Below, piece after piece: positions 1 to 9,877 of a DNA stretch of 51,235 nucleotides. The notes below the pieces were generated by a model. The model worked only from the letters and a program-made list of their open reading frames with translations. It was not told the DNA's origin and did no database searches. The translations under genes and the position numbers were made by a program. Origin of the DNA: Alphaproteobacteria bacterium (GTDB lineage: Bacteria > Pseudomonadota > Alphaproteobacteria > JAEUKQ01 > JAIBAD01); NCBI GenBank assembly GCA_019695395.1, contig JAIBAD010000008.1:1-51235 (forward strand). The letters run 5' to 3'. Within the stretch, counting starts at the first letter, position 1; each line of letters begins with the position of its first letter.

Positions 1-2
1 GT

Positions 3-494
3 GGTGGCCGTGATGAAGATCTTGTTGCCGGACGTGATGGTGGTGATAGATTAGAAATTGGCACGGGTGAAGGTTATGCCTCAGCCAGAGATGGAAATGA
101 TGTGTATCCAGGTGGTAAAGATTATGATGTTTTGAACCTAGTTGCTGAAAATCCAGGATTTGCAAATACTAAATTCAATGATTTTACTATTACAGTTTCT
201 GCAGATGGAACTTATTTAACACTTACTCATACCAATGATGGTGGTGGTGATAAGATGAGTTTAGGAACTGATATTGTGTATCGTGATATTGAAACACTTC
301 GTTTTGCGGATGGTGATGTATCAACCGCAAGTTTATTTGGTACGGCATCAGATACCAATTTGGACTATACAGCCGCTGCCCAATTAAAATATGCTATGAG
401 TGCGTTTGCCGCTGATACATCAAGCGAAAGTTTGTCTAGTGGGTTAGTTGATCATAAAGATCACAGCAGCTTTTTGGTTGCCAGTAACAGCTAA
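3..494 (+). CDS. RTX-like secreted protein, C-terminal fragment (5' end outside window)
   Basis: The reading frame is open from the first base of the window to TAA at 492-494, so only the C-terminal ~163 residues are visible. The first residues are Gly/Asp-rich (GGRDEDLVAGRDGGDRLEIG), resembling degenerate calcium-binding nonapeptide repeats. A beta-rich segment follows, ending in DIETLRFADGDV, which matches the 'IE.lrFaDG' block common near the C-terminus of RTX-type proteins exported by type I secretion. The last ~45 residues are rich in Ser, Ala and Asp with no cysteine, as expected for an uncleaved C-terminal secretion signal. Inference: a large extracellular protein exported by a type I system, possibly the one at 14-17.7 kb. 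An hairpin terminator follows the stop. The catalytic or adhesive part, if any, lies upstream and cannot be judged. Confidence 0.7.
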   Translation, partial: GGRDEDLVAGRDGGDRLEIGTGEGYASARDGNDVYPGGKDYDVLNLVAENPGFANTKFNDFTITVSADGTYLTLTHTNDGGGDKMSLGTDIVYRDIETLRFADGDVSTASLFGTASDTNLDYTAAAQLKYAMSAFAADTSSESLSSGLVDHKDHSSFLVASNS

Positions 495-517
495 TATCTC
501 ATGATCTAATTAATAAT

Positions 518-544
518 AAAGGCCACGCTAAAAATGTGGCCTTT
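518..544. terminator. Bidirectional rho-independent terminator
   Basis: Perfect 9-bp stem AAAGGCCAC / GTGGCCTTT with a 9-nt loop. It lies between the stop of the RTX-like gene (494) and the stop of the convergent ABC exporter (560), so it can serve both. Confidence 0.8.
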
Positions 545-559
545 GTTATGAGTAAAATA

Positions 560-2350
560 TTATGTTTCTTCTTGGATAAACCCACCAACTTGTTTATTCC
601 ACATACGGGCATAGTACCCATTTAATTCTAACAATTCTTGGTGGCTACCGCGTTCAATAATTTGCCCCTTCTTCAAATACAAGATTTGATCCATATGGGT
701 GATGGTTGATAAACGGTGGGCAATAGCAATGACTGTACGTTTGGCCATTAATTGGTTCAAAGCTTGTTGAATGAAATGTTCGGATTCGGAATCTAACGCA
801 CTGGTTGCTTCATCAAGAATAAGGATGGGGGCATTTTTCAAAAATGCTCGGGCTATTGCAATGCGTTGGCGTTCGCCACCTGATAATTTAATACCTTGTT
901 CACCTACGATTGTTTGGTATCCCTGGGGTCGTTGCATAATAAAGTCATGGCAGTAAGCTTGACATGCTGCATGTTCTACCTCATCTGCGGTGGCATTCAA
1001 ATTACCAAATTGAATGTTTTCAAAAACTGGTCTATGAAAAATACCAGGATTTTGGGAAACCTCGGCAATATTTTCATTGACGGAATCCCAATTGACCTTG
1101 GCAACATTTTGACCATCGATATAAATTGACCCTGATGACGGTTCAAAATGACGGCGCAATAGTTTAACTAATGTACTTTTACCTGCACCTGACGGGCCAA
1201 CCAAACCTATCTTTTGGCCTGCATCAATCTTTAGGTTTAATTGGTCAAATAAAATACTGCCATCTGGATGTTGATAGGTTATATTATCAAAAATAATTTC
1301 GCCTTGGGTTACTTTTAATAAAGGCGCATTTTTAACATTGGTAATGGCATGGGGTTTGGTAATTAAATTTAATGATTCTTTTAACGTACCAACATGTTCA
1401 AAGAAGCTAAGCATATCGTTGGATAAATTCCACACGTTAAAGGTTACAATATTGGCCAATGAAAAAACCATGCTAAATCCACCTAAATCCATAATACCTT
1501 GGCGCACATGAACGATTGCCAAATAGGTAATCCCGGATAGCATGGAAAGAATAAGAACAGCTTGAAAAACTTTCATGTAAATTAAAAACCATCGAAAATT
1601 CATGGACCGCCGGCGTTCTTCGCCTAGGACATCTTGAATTTTGTGGCGTTCGTGGCGCCATCGTGCAAAACTGCGTACACTTTCGGCATTGGCGATGGAA
1701 TCAATTATTTTGCCTGAAGTTAAACTTACTTGGGCAAAAAGGGATTCTGAACGAACAATGCATCCTTTGGCCCAATAAACGCAGCATCCCAAATAGGCAA
1801 CCATCCATGTCCCTAATATAATGGCGTAAAGTGAATGTTCCGTTGCCATTAATATCAGGGTAACAATTGTCATGAAAATAATTCTGGTTCCTGTGATCAG
1901 AAGTTCCAAGATTTCAATACTGGATCGTCCGGCTTCTTTAACCTTTTGTCCTAATTTGCCGGCAAAATTATCTTGGAAAAACTGGGGGGAATGACCCAAT
2001 AAATAGCCAAACATTTGGTTTTGAATTTGCTCTCTTAATTTGGGGCTGGTATATAGGTCAATCCAATCATAAACCCGGAACCCAAGAGTTGAGGCAAACC
2101 AAACAACAACACACATCCAAAACCAATAAACTGTAGTGGAAATAAAATTGGGATCTTTTAAAAGTTGCGTTAAGCTGTTAATAAGCTCTTTAAAAATATA
2201 GGCATCTATCGTTTGAAAGAATTGCGCGATCAAAACAACCACAACAAGCGACAAACAGCGCCATGCATAAAATTTGCGCAACATCAACCACAAAAGAGAT
2301 GTGGGTGTTGTTGGGATGTAATCAACTGGTTGAAGATTTTGGGCGGACAT
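560..2350 (-). CDS. ABC exporter, fused permease and ATPase (MsbA-like half transporter)
   Basis: 596 aa, the usual length for a half-size ABC exporter working as a homodimer in the inner membrane. Residues ~1-330 are hydrophobic with several membrane segments. The nucleotide-binding domain follows, with Walker A GPSGAGKST (~385), signature LSGGERQ (~487), Walker B ILILDEATSALD (~508) and H-loop AHRLSTI (~545). All catalytic motifs are intact, so it should be active. Substrate cannot be assigned: the fold fits MsbA-type lipid exporters and drug or peptide exporters equally well. It stands alone, convergent with the RTX-like gene and divergent from the FAD oxidoreductase. There is no adaptor gene beside it, so it is not obviously a type I secretion ATPase. 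Start ATG at 2350. Confidence 0.9.
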   Translation of the reverse strand: MSAQNLQPVDYIPTTPTSLLWLMLRKFYAWRCLSLVVVVLIAQFFQTIDAYIFKELINSLTQLLKDPNFISTTVYWFWMCVVVWFASTLGFRVYDWIDLYTSPKLREQIQNQMFGYLLGHSPQFFQDNFAGKLGQKVKEAGRSSIEILELLITGTRIIFMTIVTLILMATEHSLYAIILGTWMVAYLGCCVYWAKGCIVRSESLFAQVSLTSGKIIDSIANAESVRSFARWRHERHKIQDVLGEERRRSMNFRWFLIYMKVFQAVLILSMLSGITYLAIVHVRQGIMDLGGFSMVFSLANIVTFNVWNLSNDMLSFFEHVGTLKESLNLITKPHAITNVKNAPLLKVTQGEIIFDNITYQHPDGSILFDQLNLKIDAGQKIGLVGPSGAGKSTLVKLLRRHFEPSSGSIYIDGQNVAKVNWDSVNENIAEVSQNPGIFHRPVFENIQFGNLNATADEVEHAACQAYCHDFIMQRPQGYQTIVGEQGIKLSGGERQRIAIARAFLKNAPILILDEATSALDSESEHFIQQALNQLMAKRTVIAIAHRLSTITHMDQILYLKKGQIIERGSHQELLELNGYYARMWNKQVGGFIQEET

Positions 2351-2525
2351 TTGATTTTCTTATCGCATAATATTTTATTGAAATAACCGTTCAGAATACA
2401 TAATTTATTCTATATAGCAAGAATTATTTTTTACTTTAAGGTTCAATTAAAAATTTAATACACTATTAAATATGCCTTATGTAATATGTAAGTGAATTAA
2501 TGCTTGGATTAATAGGTTGAAATTT

Positions 2526-3806
2526 ATGTCTTTATCTTACCCACCATCTTATTATGCGGCAACGGCGATACCATTTGCGGATCAATCTATATTGGAAGGA
2601 CAGCATCAGGTTGATGTATGTATTATTGGCGGTGGTTATACAGGATTACATACAGCGCTTGAACTTAGAAAGCATAATCTTTCTGTCATTTTGTTAGAAG
2701 AAGTGAAAGTGGGTTGGGGTGCATCAGGCCGCAATGGCGGGCAGCTTCATTCGGGGTTTCGTATGGGACCGGCTGATCTTATTAAAAATTTTGGGATTCA
2801 GACAGCCAAAGATTTATGGTTAATGGCAGAAGAATCTAAAACCATTATTCATGAACGAATTGCCCAATATAACATACCATGTGATTATAAAAATGGGTTG
2901 CTGGTCACAGCGTCAAGACCAGCGGATATGACATGGATGCAACAAGATGTTGAAGCGTTAAAGACAATTTTTAATTATTCAAAATGCGCCATCTTATCCA
3001 AAGAACAAGTTAATGATGAAGTTGCCTCAACGCTTTATTATGGAGGTATAGTGGACCAAGGTGGTGGGCATTTGCATCCCTTAAATTTGGCCCTTGGTCT
3101 GGCCCAGGCAGCGGCGGCAGAAGGTGTCAAAATTTATGAAAAGTCAAAGGTTTTAAATATTCAGGGAAATGGCCCTGTCACCGTTGTTACAGCCCAGGGA
3201 ACGGTGAAAGCAAATAAAGCGGTTATTTGCTGTGATGGGTATTTAAGACGTTTGGAGAAAAGAATAGCATCTAAAATTATGCCAATTGCCAATTATATTT
3301 TGGCAACAGAACCTTTGGGTGAAAAAATGGCCCGGGAAATTATTGCTCACGATTGGGCTATTTGCGACAGCAAATATGTTGTGAATTACTATCGTTTTTC
3401 ATCAGACCATCGTCTGCTTTATGGGGGTGGAGAAACCTATTCATCCCGTGAACCCAAAGATATGAAAACCTTTGTTAAAAAACATATGGTTAAAACGTTC
3501 CCACAATTATCTGATGTAAAGATTGATTATGCCTGGGGTGGCTGGCTTGGCATTAGTATGAGCCGATTGCCTGATATAGGTTGTTTTACCCCCGGATTGT
3601 ATTATGCCCAAGGTTATTCAGGCCAGGGTGTTGCCTTGTCTTCACTAGTGGGACGTGTCATTGCCGAATCCATAACCGGTTTTAATGATCGATTTGATCT
3701 TCTATCCCGCTTTCCGAACAGATCATTTCCTGGTGGCACCTTATTACGTTGGCCGGGTCAAGTTGCTGCCATGTTATGGTACAGCATGCTTGATCGGTTT
3801 AGATAA
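2526..3806 (+). CDS. FAD-dependent amine oxidoreductase (DAO family, gamma-glutamylputrescine oxidase-like)
   Basis: 426 aa from ATG 2526. An in-frame TTG lies at 2517, but AGG at 2514-2516 is well spaced for the ATG. Residues 30-40 carry the dinucleotide-binding strand-turn-helix with GGGYTG, and residues 65-73 read GASGRNGGQ, a hallmark of the PuuB/OrdL branch of the DAO fold. The N-terminus (SYYAATA) also resembles PuuB. The C-terminal GYSGQGVALSSLVGRVIAE block is the second FAD-contacting region. The family oxidises secondary amines or gamma-glutamylated polyamines in the cytoplasm, giving aldehyde, ammonia or amine, and H2O2. No other polyamine-catabolism genes are adjacent, so the substrate is uncertain. 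The stop lies only 2 bp from the stop of the convergent gene at 3809. Confidence 0.85.
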   Translation: MSLSYPPSYYAATAIPFADQSILEGQHQVDVCIIGGGYTGLHTALELRKHNLSVILLEEVKVGWGASGRNGGQLHSGFRMGPADLIKNFGIQTAKDLWLMAEESKTIIHERIAQYNIPCDYKNGLLVTASRPADMTWMQQDVEALKTIFNYSKCAILSKEQVNDEVASTLYYGGIVDQGGGHLHPLNLALGLAQAAAAEGVKIYEKSKVLNIQGNGPVTVVTAQGTVKANKAVICCDGYLRRLEKRIASKIMPIANYILATEPLGEKMAREIIAHDWAICDSKYVVNYYRFSSDHRLLYGGGETYSSREPKDMKTFVKKHMVKTFPQLSDVKIDYAWGGWLGISMSRLPDIGCFTPGLYYAQGYSGQGVALSSLVGRVIAESITGFNDRFDLLSRFPNRSFPGGTLLRWPGQVAAMLWYSMLDRFR

Positions 3807-3808
3807 GT

Positions 3809-4141
3809 TTAATCAAGAGAATGCGCAATACCTAAAAGGCTCCAATCCATGTGGCTTGGGCAATGTTCAATAATCTTTTCATAAAATTTTCGTATTTCTT
3901 CGGTGTTAATAACTGTTTGGCCAGTTAATATTTTGTTATAATTATAAATATAATTAACTAACAAAAAATCTTCTTGATTGCTAAAACTTCCGGGCTTGGT
4001 ATTGGTTTTTGTTTTTGCATAAACTTTTATTAAATAAGTACATGTTATTTTCTTAACATCAGTTGTATAATCTTGAGCAATTGCCGGCTTAAAGATTATT
4101 GAATTTACAAATAAAACTAAAAAAATAGATCGATAAATCAT
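3809..4141 (-). CDS. Small exported two-cysteine protein, HdeA/HdeB-like pattern (copy 3)
   Basis: 110 aa. An N-terminal signal peptide ends near PAIA-QD (~22). The mature part has one Cys near its start (C34, KKITCTYL) and one near its end (C94, IIEHCPSH), with a helical YIYNYNK block between. This arrangement (Cys, helix with aromatic residues, Asp/Glu-rich helix, Cys, short tail) resembles periplasmic acid-stress chaperones of the HdeA/HdeB class, where the two cysteines form one disulfide. Similarity was judged by pattern only. It is the last of three tandem genes sharing this layout (3809-5130). Function in periplasmic stress is an inference. Confidence 0.6.
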   Translation of the reverse strand: MIYRSIFLVLFVNSIIFKPAIAQDYTTDVKKITCTYLIKVYAKTKTNTKPGSFSNQEDFLLVNYIYNYNKILTGQTVINTEEIRKFYEKIIEHCPSHMDWSLLGIAHSLD

Positions 4142-4169
4142 ACTATTACTTTCATGTGTAAAAATTTAT

Positions 4170-4514
4170 TTATTTTAAAGGCAAGCCAATTTGTAACAGA
4201 TTTGTTTTCATATTACTAAGACATGATTGTTTTATGTATTCTATAAAATGTTCAAACTCTTCTATATTAAATTCCTTTTGTTGAGTTTTTAATTTATTAT
4301 AAGTATAACTATACATAATCATGTTTATGGGCTTTATTGCTGCTTCTTTTGTTATGGGTTCTGCAATAGATTCTTTTGTGCTTATAAATCTTGTTTGATA
4401 AAATGCCAATCCCAAATCTTCGCAAGTGGCTGTTTTCATGTCTATTGTTTCAGCTAAAGAGAAATTAAGGGTGAGGAAACAAAAAATAAAAGATGTAATA
4501 AAAAATTTTATCAA
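4170..4514 (-). CDS. Small exported two-cysteine protein, HdeA/HdeB-like pattern (copy 2)
   Basis: 114 aa. The signal peptide spans residues ~1-21 (FSLA-ET). The first cysteine is in KTATCEDLG (C31), the second in IKQSCLSN (C98), with MYSYTYNKL midway, closely paralleling YIYNYNK of the neighbour at 3809. The Cys-to-Cys spacing is 67 residues against 60 in copy 3 and 50-52 in the two domains of copy 1, so the family tolerates insertions between the first cysteine and the central helix. The gene lies 28 bp upstream of copy 3 on the same strand and is probably co-transcribed. The protein should be periplasmic; function not established. Confidence 0.6.
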   Translation of the reverse strand: MIKFFITSFIFCFLTLNFSLAETIDMKTATCEDLGLAFYQTRFISTKESIAEPITKEAAIKPINMIMYSYTYNKLKTQQKEFNIEEFEHFIEYIKQSCLSNMKTNLLQIGLPLK

Positions 4515-4587
4515 AATACCCCCACTGATTTTTCTAAGAAAAGAATAAATAATTTTTTTTCAAGAAATCAAATAAATTTAATTTTTA

Positions 4588-5130
4588 TCATATCAGTTTC
4601 ATAATATCAACTAACCGCCAGTTGTCACGGGATCTGCAATGAAATCCTATTTTTATGCCTATATTATTCAATCGGTCGGTATCAAACTCAGGTCGTTGTG
4701 TGATAGCATGATAGGAACCGATGACATAAACTATTATGAAACCTTTTTTTACTTGGGCACTTTCTTGAAATAAATTAGCAAAATGTTTTTTGCAGGTGAT
4801 CGATAGCACATCCAGACCTTGATCTTTAATTCTTATTGATGAAACTGCATCGAGCAGAGTGTTATTATGATGTATTTGGCAATATTGATCTGTTTGTTCT
4901 AGTAAATCACTGACGTTAGCAAAATCAGGCGGTGTTATATGATGAAGAGTATGATAGTAGCTAGTGATATAAGTTAATATTATAAAAGATTCTGATGAAT
5001 CAGTATTTGCAAGATCATAATAATTTTGACACGAGAAAGTATTGGCATCAAATTCAATGGCTTTTGCTTCCTTTATTTGGCTAATGACTAAAATTGTACT
5101 TAATCCCAAAATTAATAATATTTTATGCAT
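4588..5130 (-). CDS. Exported protein with two tandem two-cysteine domains (HdeA/HdeB-like pattern)
   Basis: 180 aa with a signal peptide ending near EAKA-IE (~25). The mature protein contains two copies of the same unit. Unit 1 runs from C34 (NTFSCQNYY) through ILTYITSYYHTL to C84 (DQYCQIHH). Unit 2 runs from C113 (LSITCKKHF) through IVYVIGSYHAI to C165 (GFHCRSRD). Cys spacings are 50 and 52. Aligned by eye, the units share the first Cys, a central Y-I-x-S-Y core, a D-x-L/V helix and the last Cys. This looks like internal duplication of the domain found singly in the two downstream genes. Four cysteines would allow two disulfides after oxidation in the periplasm. Function unknown; acid or envelope-stress chaperone is one possibility. 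Confidence 0.6.
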   Translation of the reverse strand: MHKILLILGLSTILVISQIKEAKAIEFDANTFSCQNYYDLANTDSSESFIILTYITSYYHTLHHITPPDFANVSDLLEQTDQYCQIHHNNTLLDAVSSIRIKDQGLDVLSITCKKHFANLFQESAQVKKGFIIVYVIGSYHAITQRPEFDTDRLNNIGIKIGFHCRSRDNWRLVDIMKLI

Positions 5131-5145
5131 AATATTAATATTCTT

Positions 5146-6234
5146 TTAACAATTGGTGTTTCTTATATTTAATAAGCTTAATCTTTTCAAATCAAAATTT
5201 AACCATAAAAGAATGGTGAAGGTTAAAAGGGCATTAGCCTGATGAATGAGGGCAACGGAGATTGGTACAACATAAAGCACAGTTAATATGCCCAACATAA
5301 CTTGAAATAAAGTTAAAAAAACTAAACTATTGATTAGCTTTAAAGATGAAATAGAAAGATCATATTTTAAACTTATGATTTTAAAGATCATAACATTGAT
5401 AAAAAAGAATAGGGCAATCCAACGATGAAAAAATTGGGCACTTGCTGGGCTTTCAAAGGGGGCACGCCACATAGGATGATAATACCAAAATTCTTCGGGC
5501 ACAAATTTGGGTCCCATATAAGGAAAACTGTTATAGACCAATCCGCCATTTAACCCTGCAGTAAACCCACCCATAAGAATGGTGAGTGCAATAAGAAAAA
5601 TTAAAACATAGCTATAGGTTAAAAGTTTTGTGGGTTGATGGGGTTGGTTGATAGGGTATGTAGGTTGTGTTGGCGATAAAGACAAAAATGAAAGAGCTTG
5701 TCTGAAAATTAATCCAAAAAGTAAAAGAGCACATAAAAGATGAAGGGTAAGCCTATATTGGCTGACATCGGTGCGAATGCTAAGTCCACTTTTGACCATA
5801 TACCATCCAATAAATCCTTGAAGACCGCCCAGAAGAAAAATGAAAAATAATGTTATGAATTGGGATGGTGAAAAACGTCGTTGAATTGCAAACAAGATGA
5901 AAGGGATAAAAAATACTAATCCAATTAACCTTCCCCAAAATCGGTGAATATATTCCCACCAAAAAATGGATTTAAATTCATCAAGCGTCATGCCTTGGTT
6001 AATTTTTATATATTCTGGTGTTTGTTGATAAAGGTTAAATAATTTTTCCCAATCCAATTGATTTAGGGGTGGTATCATTCCCATAATCGGTTTCCATTCG
6101 GTTATGGAAAGACCAGATTCAGTTAACCTTGTGATACCCCCAATCATAATCATGATAAAAATCATGAAACAACAAAGAAGAAGCCATATTCCTACGGAAT
6201 GATTTTTATTATGTATCTTTATTTGTGGGGTCAA
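5146..6234 (-). CDS. ctaA: Heme A synthase (COX15/CtaA type)
   Basis: 362 aa, within the normal range for the alphaproteobacterial/mitochondrial COX15 class. The enzyme is an inner-membrane protein that oxidises the C8 methyl of heme O to a formyl group, giving heme A for aa3-type cytochrome oxidase. The diagnostic motif GGITRLTESGLSITEWKP is at residues ~32-49. Four histidines expected to ligate hemes are visible: EYIHR (H97), LTLHLL (H165), FFHRW (H270) and LIHQAN (H331). About eight hydrophobic helices are evident. It is 15 bp downstream of the two-domain cysteine protein on the opposite reading direction of neither (all on the minus strand), but no functional link to those genes is evident. 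No other cox genes are in the window. Confidence 0.95.
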   Translation of the reverse strand: MTPQIKIHNKNHSVGIWLLLCCFMIFIMIMIGGITRLTESGLSITEWKPIMGMIPPLNQLDWEKLFNLYQQTPEYIKINQGMTLDEFKSIFWWEYIHRFWGRLIGLVFFIPFILFAIQRRFSPSQFITLFFIFLLGGLQGFIGWYMVKSGLSIRTDVSQYRLTLHLLCALLLFGLIFRQALSFLSLSPTQPTYPINQPHQPTKLLTYSYVLIFLIALTILMGGFTAGLNGGLVYNSFPYMGPKFVPEEFWYYHPMWRAPFESPASAQFFHRWIALFFFINVMIFKIISLKYDLSISSLKLINSLVFLTLFQVMLGILTVLYVVPISVALIHQANALLTFTILLWLNFDLKRLSLLNIRNTNC

Positions 6235-6340
6235 TTTAATTTCTTTAAATTTAATTTAGGAAAATTATTTTAGATTTTAATGCAGCTAAAGTTTTTTACC
6301 AAATTAAATTTTGATTTAAATAGCTTTATGTAGAATAAAT

Positions 6341-6742
6341 TTATTCTTTATCTTGTCTTTCTATTTTTTCAAGATTTTGTGTCCATTTTAAAACTGATCG
6401 GTACCATTTCTGTTTTTGGGGAATAAGAAGCGCACTCTCTTCAATACAGCCAACACGTAAGCCATATAAATTTGGATTATCAGCATCATAGACATAAAGA
6501 GATGAACCACAGGTGGGGCAAAATGCTTGGGCACGTCTGGCACCACTATCTCCAATTTTTATGTAAATCGTAGGTGTACCTTTGAGCAAATGAAAAGAAC
6601 CTTTTTCTGCAGGTACTGAAACACGATAAGCACTACCGGTAAGTTTTTGACAATCTGTACAATGACAAATTGTGGTTTTGTCTGGGTTAACTATGGCCTC
6701 ATAGTGAATGGTGCCACAATGGCAACTTCCATGGATTTGCAT
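6341..6742 (-). CDS. GFA/DUF636 family zinc protein
   Basis: 133 aa. Zinc-ligand cysteines typical of the glutathione-dependent formaldehyde-activating (GFA/CENP-V) fold are present: CHCG (7-10), CHCTDC (26-31) and CPTCGSSLY (75-83). Length and motif order match the family. Members are cytoplasmic, and a few act on S-hydroxymethylglutathione or related thiol adducts, but most have unknown substrates, so no reaction is claimed. It is a monocistronic-looking gene on the minus strand. A terminator hairpin lies upstream, separating it from usg. Confidence 0.85.
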   Translation of the reverse strand: MQIHGSCHCGTIHYEAIVNPDKTTICHCTDCQKLTGSAYRVSVPAEKGSFHLLKGTPTIYIKIGDSGARRAQAFCPTCGSSLYVYDADNPNLYGLRVGCIEESALLIPQKQKWYRSVLKWTQNLEKIERQDKE

Positions 6743-6765
6743 ATTGATTATCCTATCCTAATAAT

Positions 6766-6798
6766 AAAGAGTCTGAATTTAACCAATTCAGACTCTTT
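6766..6798 (-). terminator. Rho-independent terminator of usg
   Basis: Perfect 14-bp inverted repeat AAAGAGTCTGAATT / AATTCAGACTCTTT with a 5-nt loop, followed on the minus strand by a T-rich run. It lies 37 bp downstream of the usg stop and upstream of the GFA gene start. Confidence 0.8.
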
Positions 6799-6834
6799 GT
6801 TCTATCTATTATTTATTCTGATTATTTTATTGTA

Positions 6835-7098
6835 TTAATGGAGAGTTATATACGCATCGGCAAAATTAATGGTGGTTGGTTTAATTAATTTTGCGGAAGA
6901 TACACAAACGGAATGCAATTTCCCATCCAAAGTTTTATTCCAGAATTCAAGGAATTTTTTCAACACAGGGAAATGAGGGGCAATATCAAATTCTTGCCAT
7001 ACATAGCTTTGAAGAATCTTGGGATGATCTGGCATATGATAAAGAATTTCAGCAGTGGTTAATCTGTAATCTTTTAATTGTCTTTCAAAGCTGCTCAT
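6835..7098 (-). CDS. usg: Usg family protein
   Basis: 87 aa. The sequence FERQLKDYRLTTAEILYHMP, then DHPKILQSYVWQ, DIAPHFPVLKKFLEFW and a LDGKLHSV block match Usg, a small cytoplasmic protein first named from its position near trp genes in alphaproteobacteria; its function is not known. Here it is not beside trp genes but divergent from groESL. A good ribosome binding site (AAAGGAGAC) precedes the ATG at 7098, supporting this start. Confidence 0.9.
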   Translation of the reverse strand: MSSFERQLKDYRLTTAEILYHMPDHPKILQSYVWQEFDIAPHFPVLKKFLEFWNKTLDGKLHSVCVSSAKLIKPTTINFADAYITLH

Positions 7099-7238
7099 GA
7101 TCCGGTCTCCTTTATACTATTTTTATTTTATAAGCAATTTCCTTTATGTTACTTAAATTCTTTTTTTTACTTAAAACTATAATAAAATATCACCAGTTAA
7201 TTTTCTATTAAGAGTAAGACATAATTTCTAAAAAAACC

Positions 7239-7267
7239 TTGACATTCGACCTTTGAAATCATAAATA
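7239..7267 (+). promoter_or_regulatory. Sigma70-like promoter of groESL
   Basis: TTGACA at 7239-7244, 17-nt spacer, TAAATA at 7262-7267. The predicted start falls at or just before the CIRCE element at 7278, the standard arrangement for HrcA-controlled chaperonin operons. Confidence 0.7.
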
Positions 7268-7277
7268 TTAAGCAGGT

Positions 7278-7304
7278 TTGGCACTCACCTTTTATGAGTG
7301 CTAA
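7278..7304 (+). promoter_or_regulatory. CIRCE operator (HrcA site)
   Basis: TTGGCACTC, a 9-nt spacer, then GAGTGCTAA: the canonical CIRCE inverted repeat TTAGCACTC-N9-GAGTGCTAA with one mismatch in the left arm. It overlaps the expected transcription start of groESL, so HrcA would repress the operon until heat stress. hrcA itself is not in the window. Confidence 0.93.
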
Positions 7305-7386
7305 CAATTTTGGCTTTAAAATCGTTTAATTGCCAAAATAATTTATACAATTTGGACATTTATCACTATTTTATGGAGGATTATCA

Positions 7387-7704
7387 ATGAAATTCCGGCC
7401 GCTTCATGATCGCGTTCTTGTTCGTCGTTTAGAACAGGATGAAAAAACAGCAGGTGGTATCATTATTCCAGATACAGCCAAAGAAAAACCAATGGAAGGT
7501 GAAGTATTAGCTGTTGGCGATGGTATCAGAGGAGAAGACGGTAAATTACAACCTATGGCAGTTAAAGCTGGCGACCAAATTTTATTTGGTAAATGGTCAG
7601 GCACCGAAGTGCGTATTGATGGTGAAGATCTTTTGATTATGAAAGAGTCTGACATTATGGGTATTGTTGAAGGTAGCGTTAAATCTAAGAAAAAAGCTGC
7701 TTAA
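7387..7704 (+). CDS. groES: Co-chaperonin GroES (Cpn10)
   Basis: 105 aa. The N-terminus [14 protein letters not shown] and the following mobile loop ([17 protein letters not shown]) are classic GroES. GroES forms the heptameric lid of the GroEL folding chamber in the cytoplasm. A strong Shine-Dalgarno GGAGG (7375-7379) precedes the ATG. It is followed 30 bp later by groEL and shares the CIRCE-controlled promoter upstream. The C-terminus is lysine-rich (KSKKKAA), slightly longer than the ~95-aa norm. Confidence 0.98.
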   Translation: MKFRPLHDRVLVRRLEQDEKTAGGIIIPDTAKEKPMEGEVLAVGDGIRGEDGKLQPMAVKAGDQILFGKWSGTEVRIDGEDLLIMKESDIMGIVEGSVKSKKKAA

Positions 7705-7713
7705 TCATTTTAA

Positions 7714-9399
<1,686 letters not shown>

Positions 9400-9465
9400 T
9401 CCATAGACAAGATGGATTATTTCTAATCCGATCTACGTTCAGTCATCTGAATCAAATATGTTACA

Positions 9466-9496
9466 AAAAGGACCGTGGTTTCCACGGTCCTTTTTT
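9466..9496 (+). terminator. Rho-independent terminator of groESL
   Basis: Nine-bp GC-rich stem GGACCGTGG / CCACGGTCC with a TTT loop, flanked by AAAA on the left and TTTTTT on the right. The symmetric flanks mean it can also end the minus-strand peptide gene at 9560. Confidence 0.93.
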
Positions 9497-9559
9497 ATAG
9501 TTAAATGATTTATTTGAAGATATTTTGATTTACTAGTGATATAATGCTTTAGCTTTTTA

Positions 9560-9676
9560 TTAAGTAAGACCTTCATTTCCTTCTGTATAGGCAAAAGCAG
9601 AGGTAGAAAAAGCAATGGGGGCTATACCTATAGTTAGGAATAAAGATATAAATAAAATAGATAAAATTTTTTTCAT
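9560..9676 (-). CDS. 38-aa exported peptide (signal peptide plus short tail)
   Basis: Short frame starting at ATG 9676 with a good Shine-Dalgarno (AAGGAGATA) and ending in TAA at 9560. The product begins MKKILSILFISLFLTIG, a clear signal peptide, with a likely signal peptidase I site at AFA-YT. Only about nine residues (YTEGNEGLT) would remain after cleavage. It may be a real secreted micropeptide, or the surviving front of a longer exported protein that lost its body. It sits in the patch of small exported and lipoprotein genes between groESL and the PAS regulator. No family recognised. Confidence 0.5.
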   Translation of the reverse strand: MKKILSILFISLFLTIGIAPIAFSTSAFAYTEGNEGLT

Positions 9677-9821
9677 ATTATCTCCTTAAAAAAATATAAT
9701 GTATATTTTAATAATTATAAGAATAATATAAATTTTTTAATATCTGAATCAATCACTTTATTTAATAAAAAATATTATACTAATAACTATGTATATTATT
9801 TTTTTTAAGTTTTTGGTAAAC

Positions 9822-9851
9822 AAAACCCTTAGATTTAATTCTAAGGGTTTT
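9822..9851 (-). terminator. Rho-independent terminator
   Basis: Perfect 11-bp inverted repeat AAAACCCTTAG / CTAAGGGTTTT with an 8-nt loop. It lies 27 bp past the stop of the frameshifted lipoprotein gene at 9878 on the minus strand and would end its transcript. Confidence 0.75.
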
Positions 9852-9877
9852 ATTTTAAGAGAGGTAGTTATAAATAA

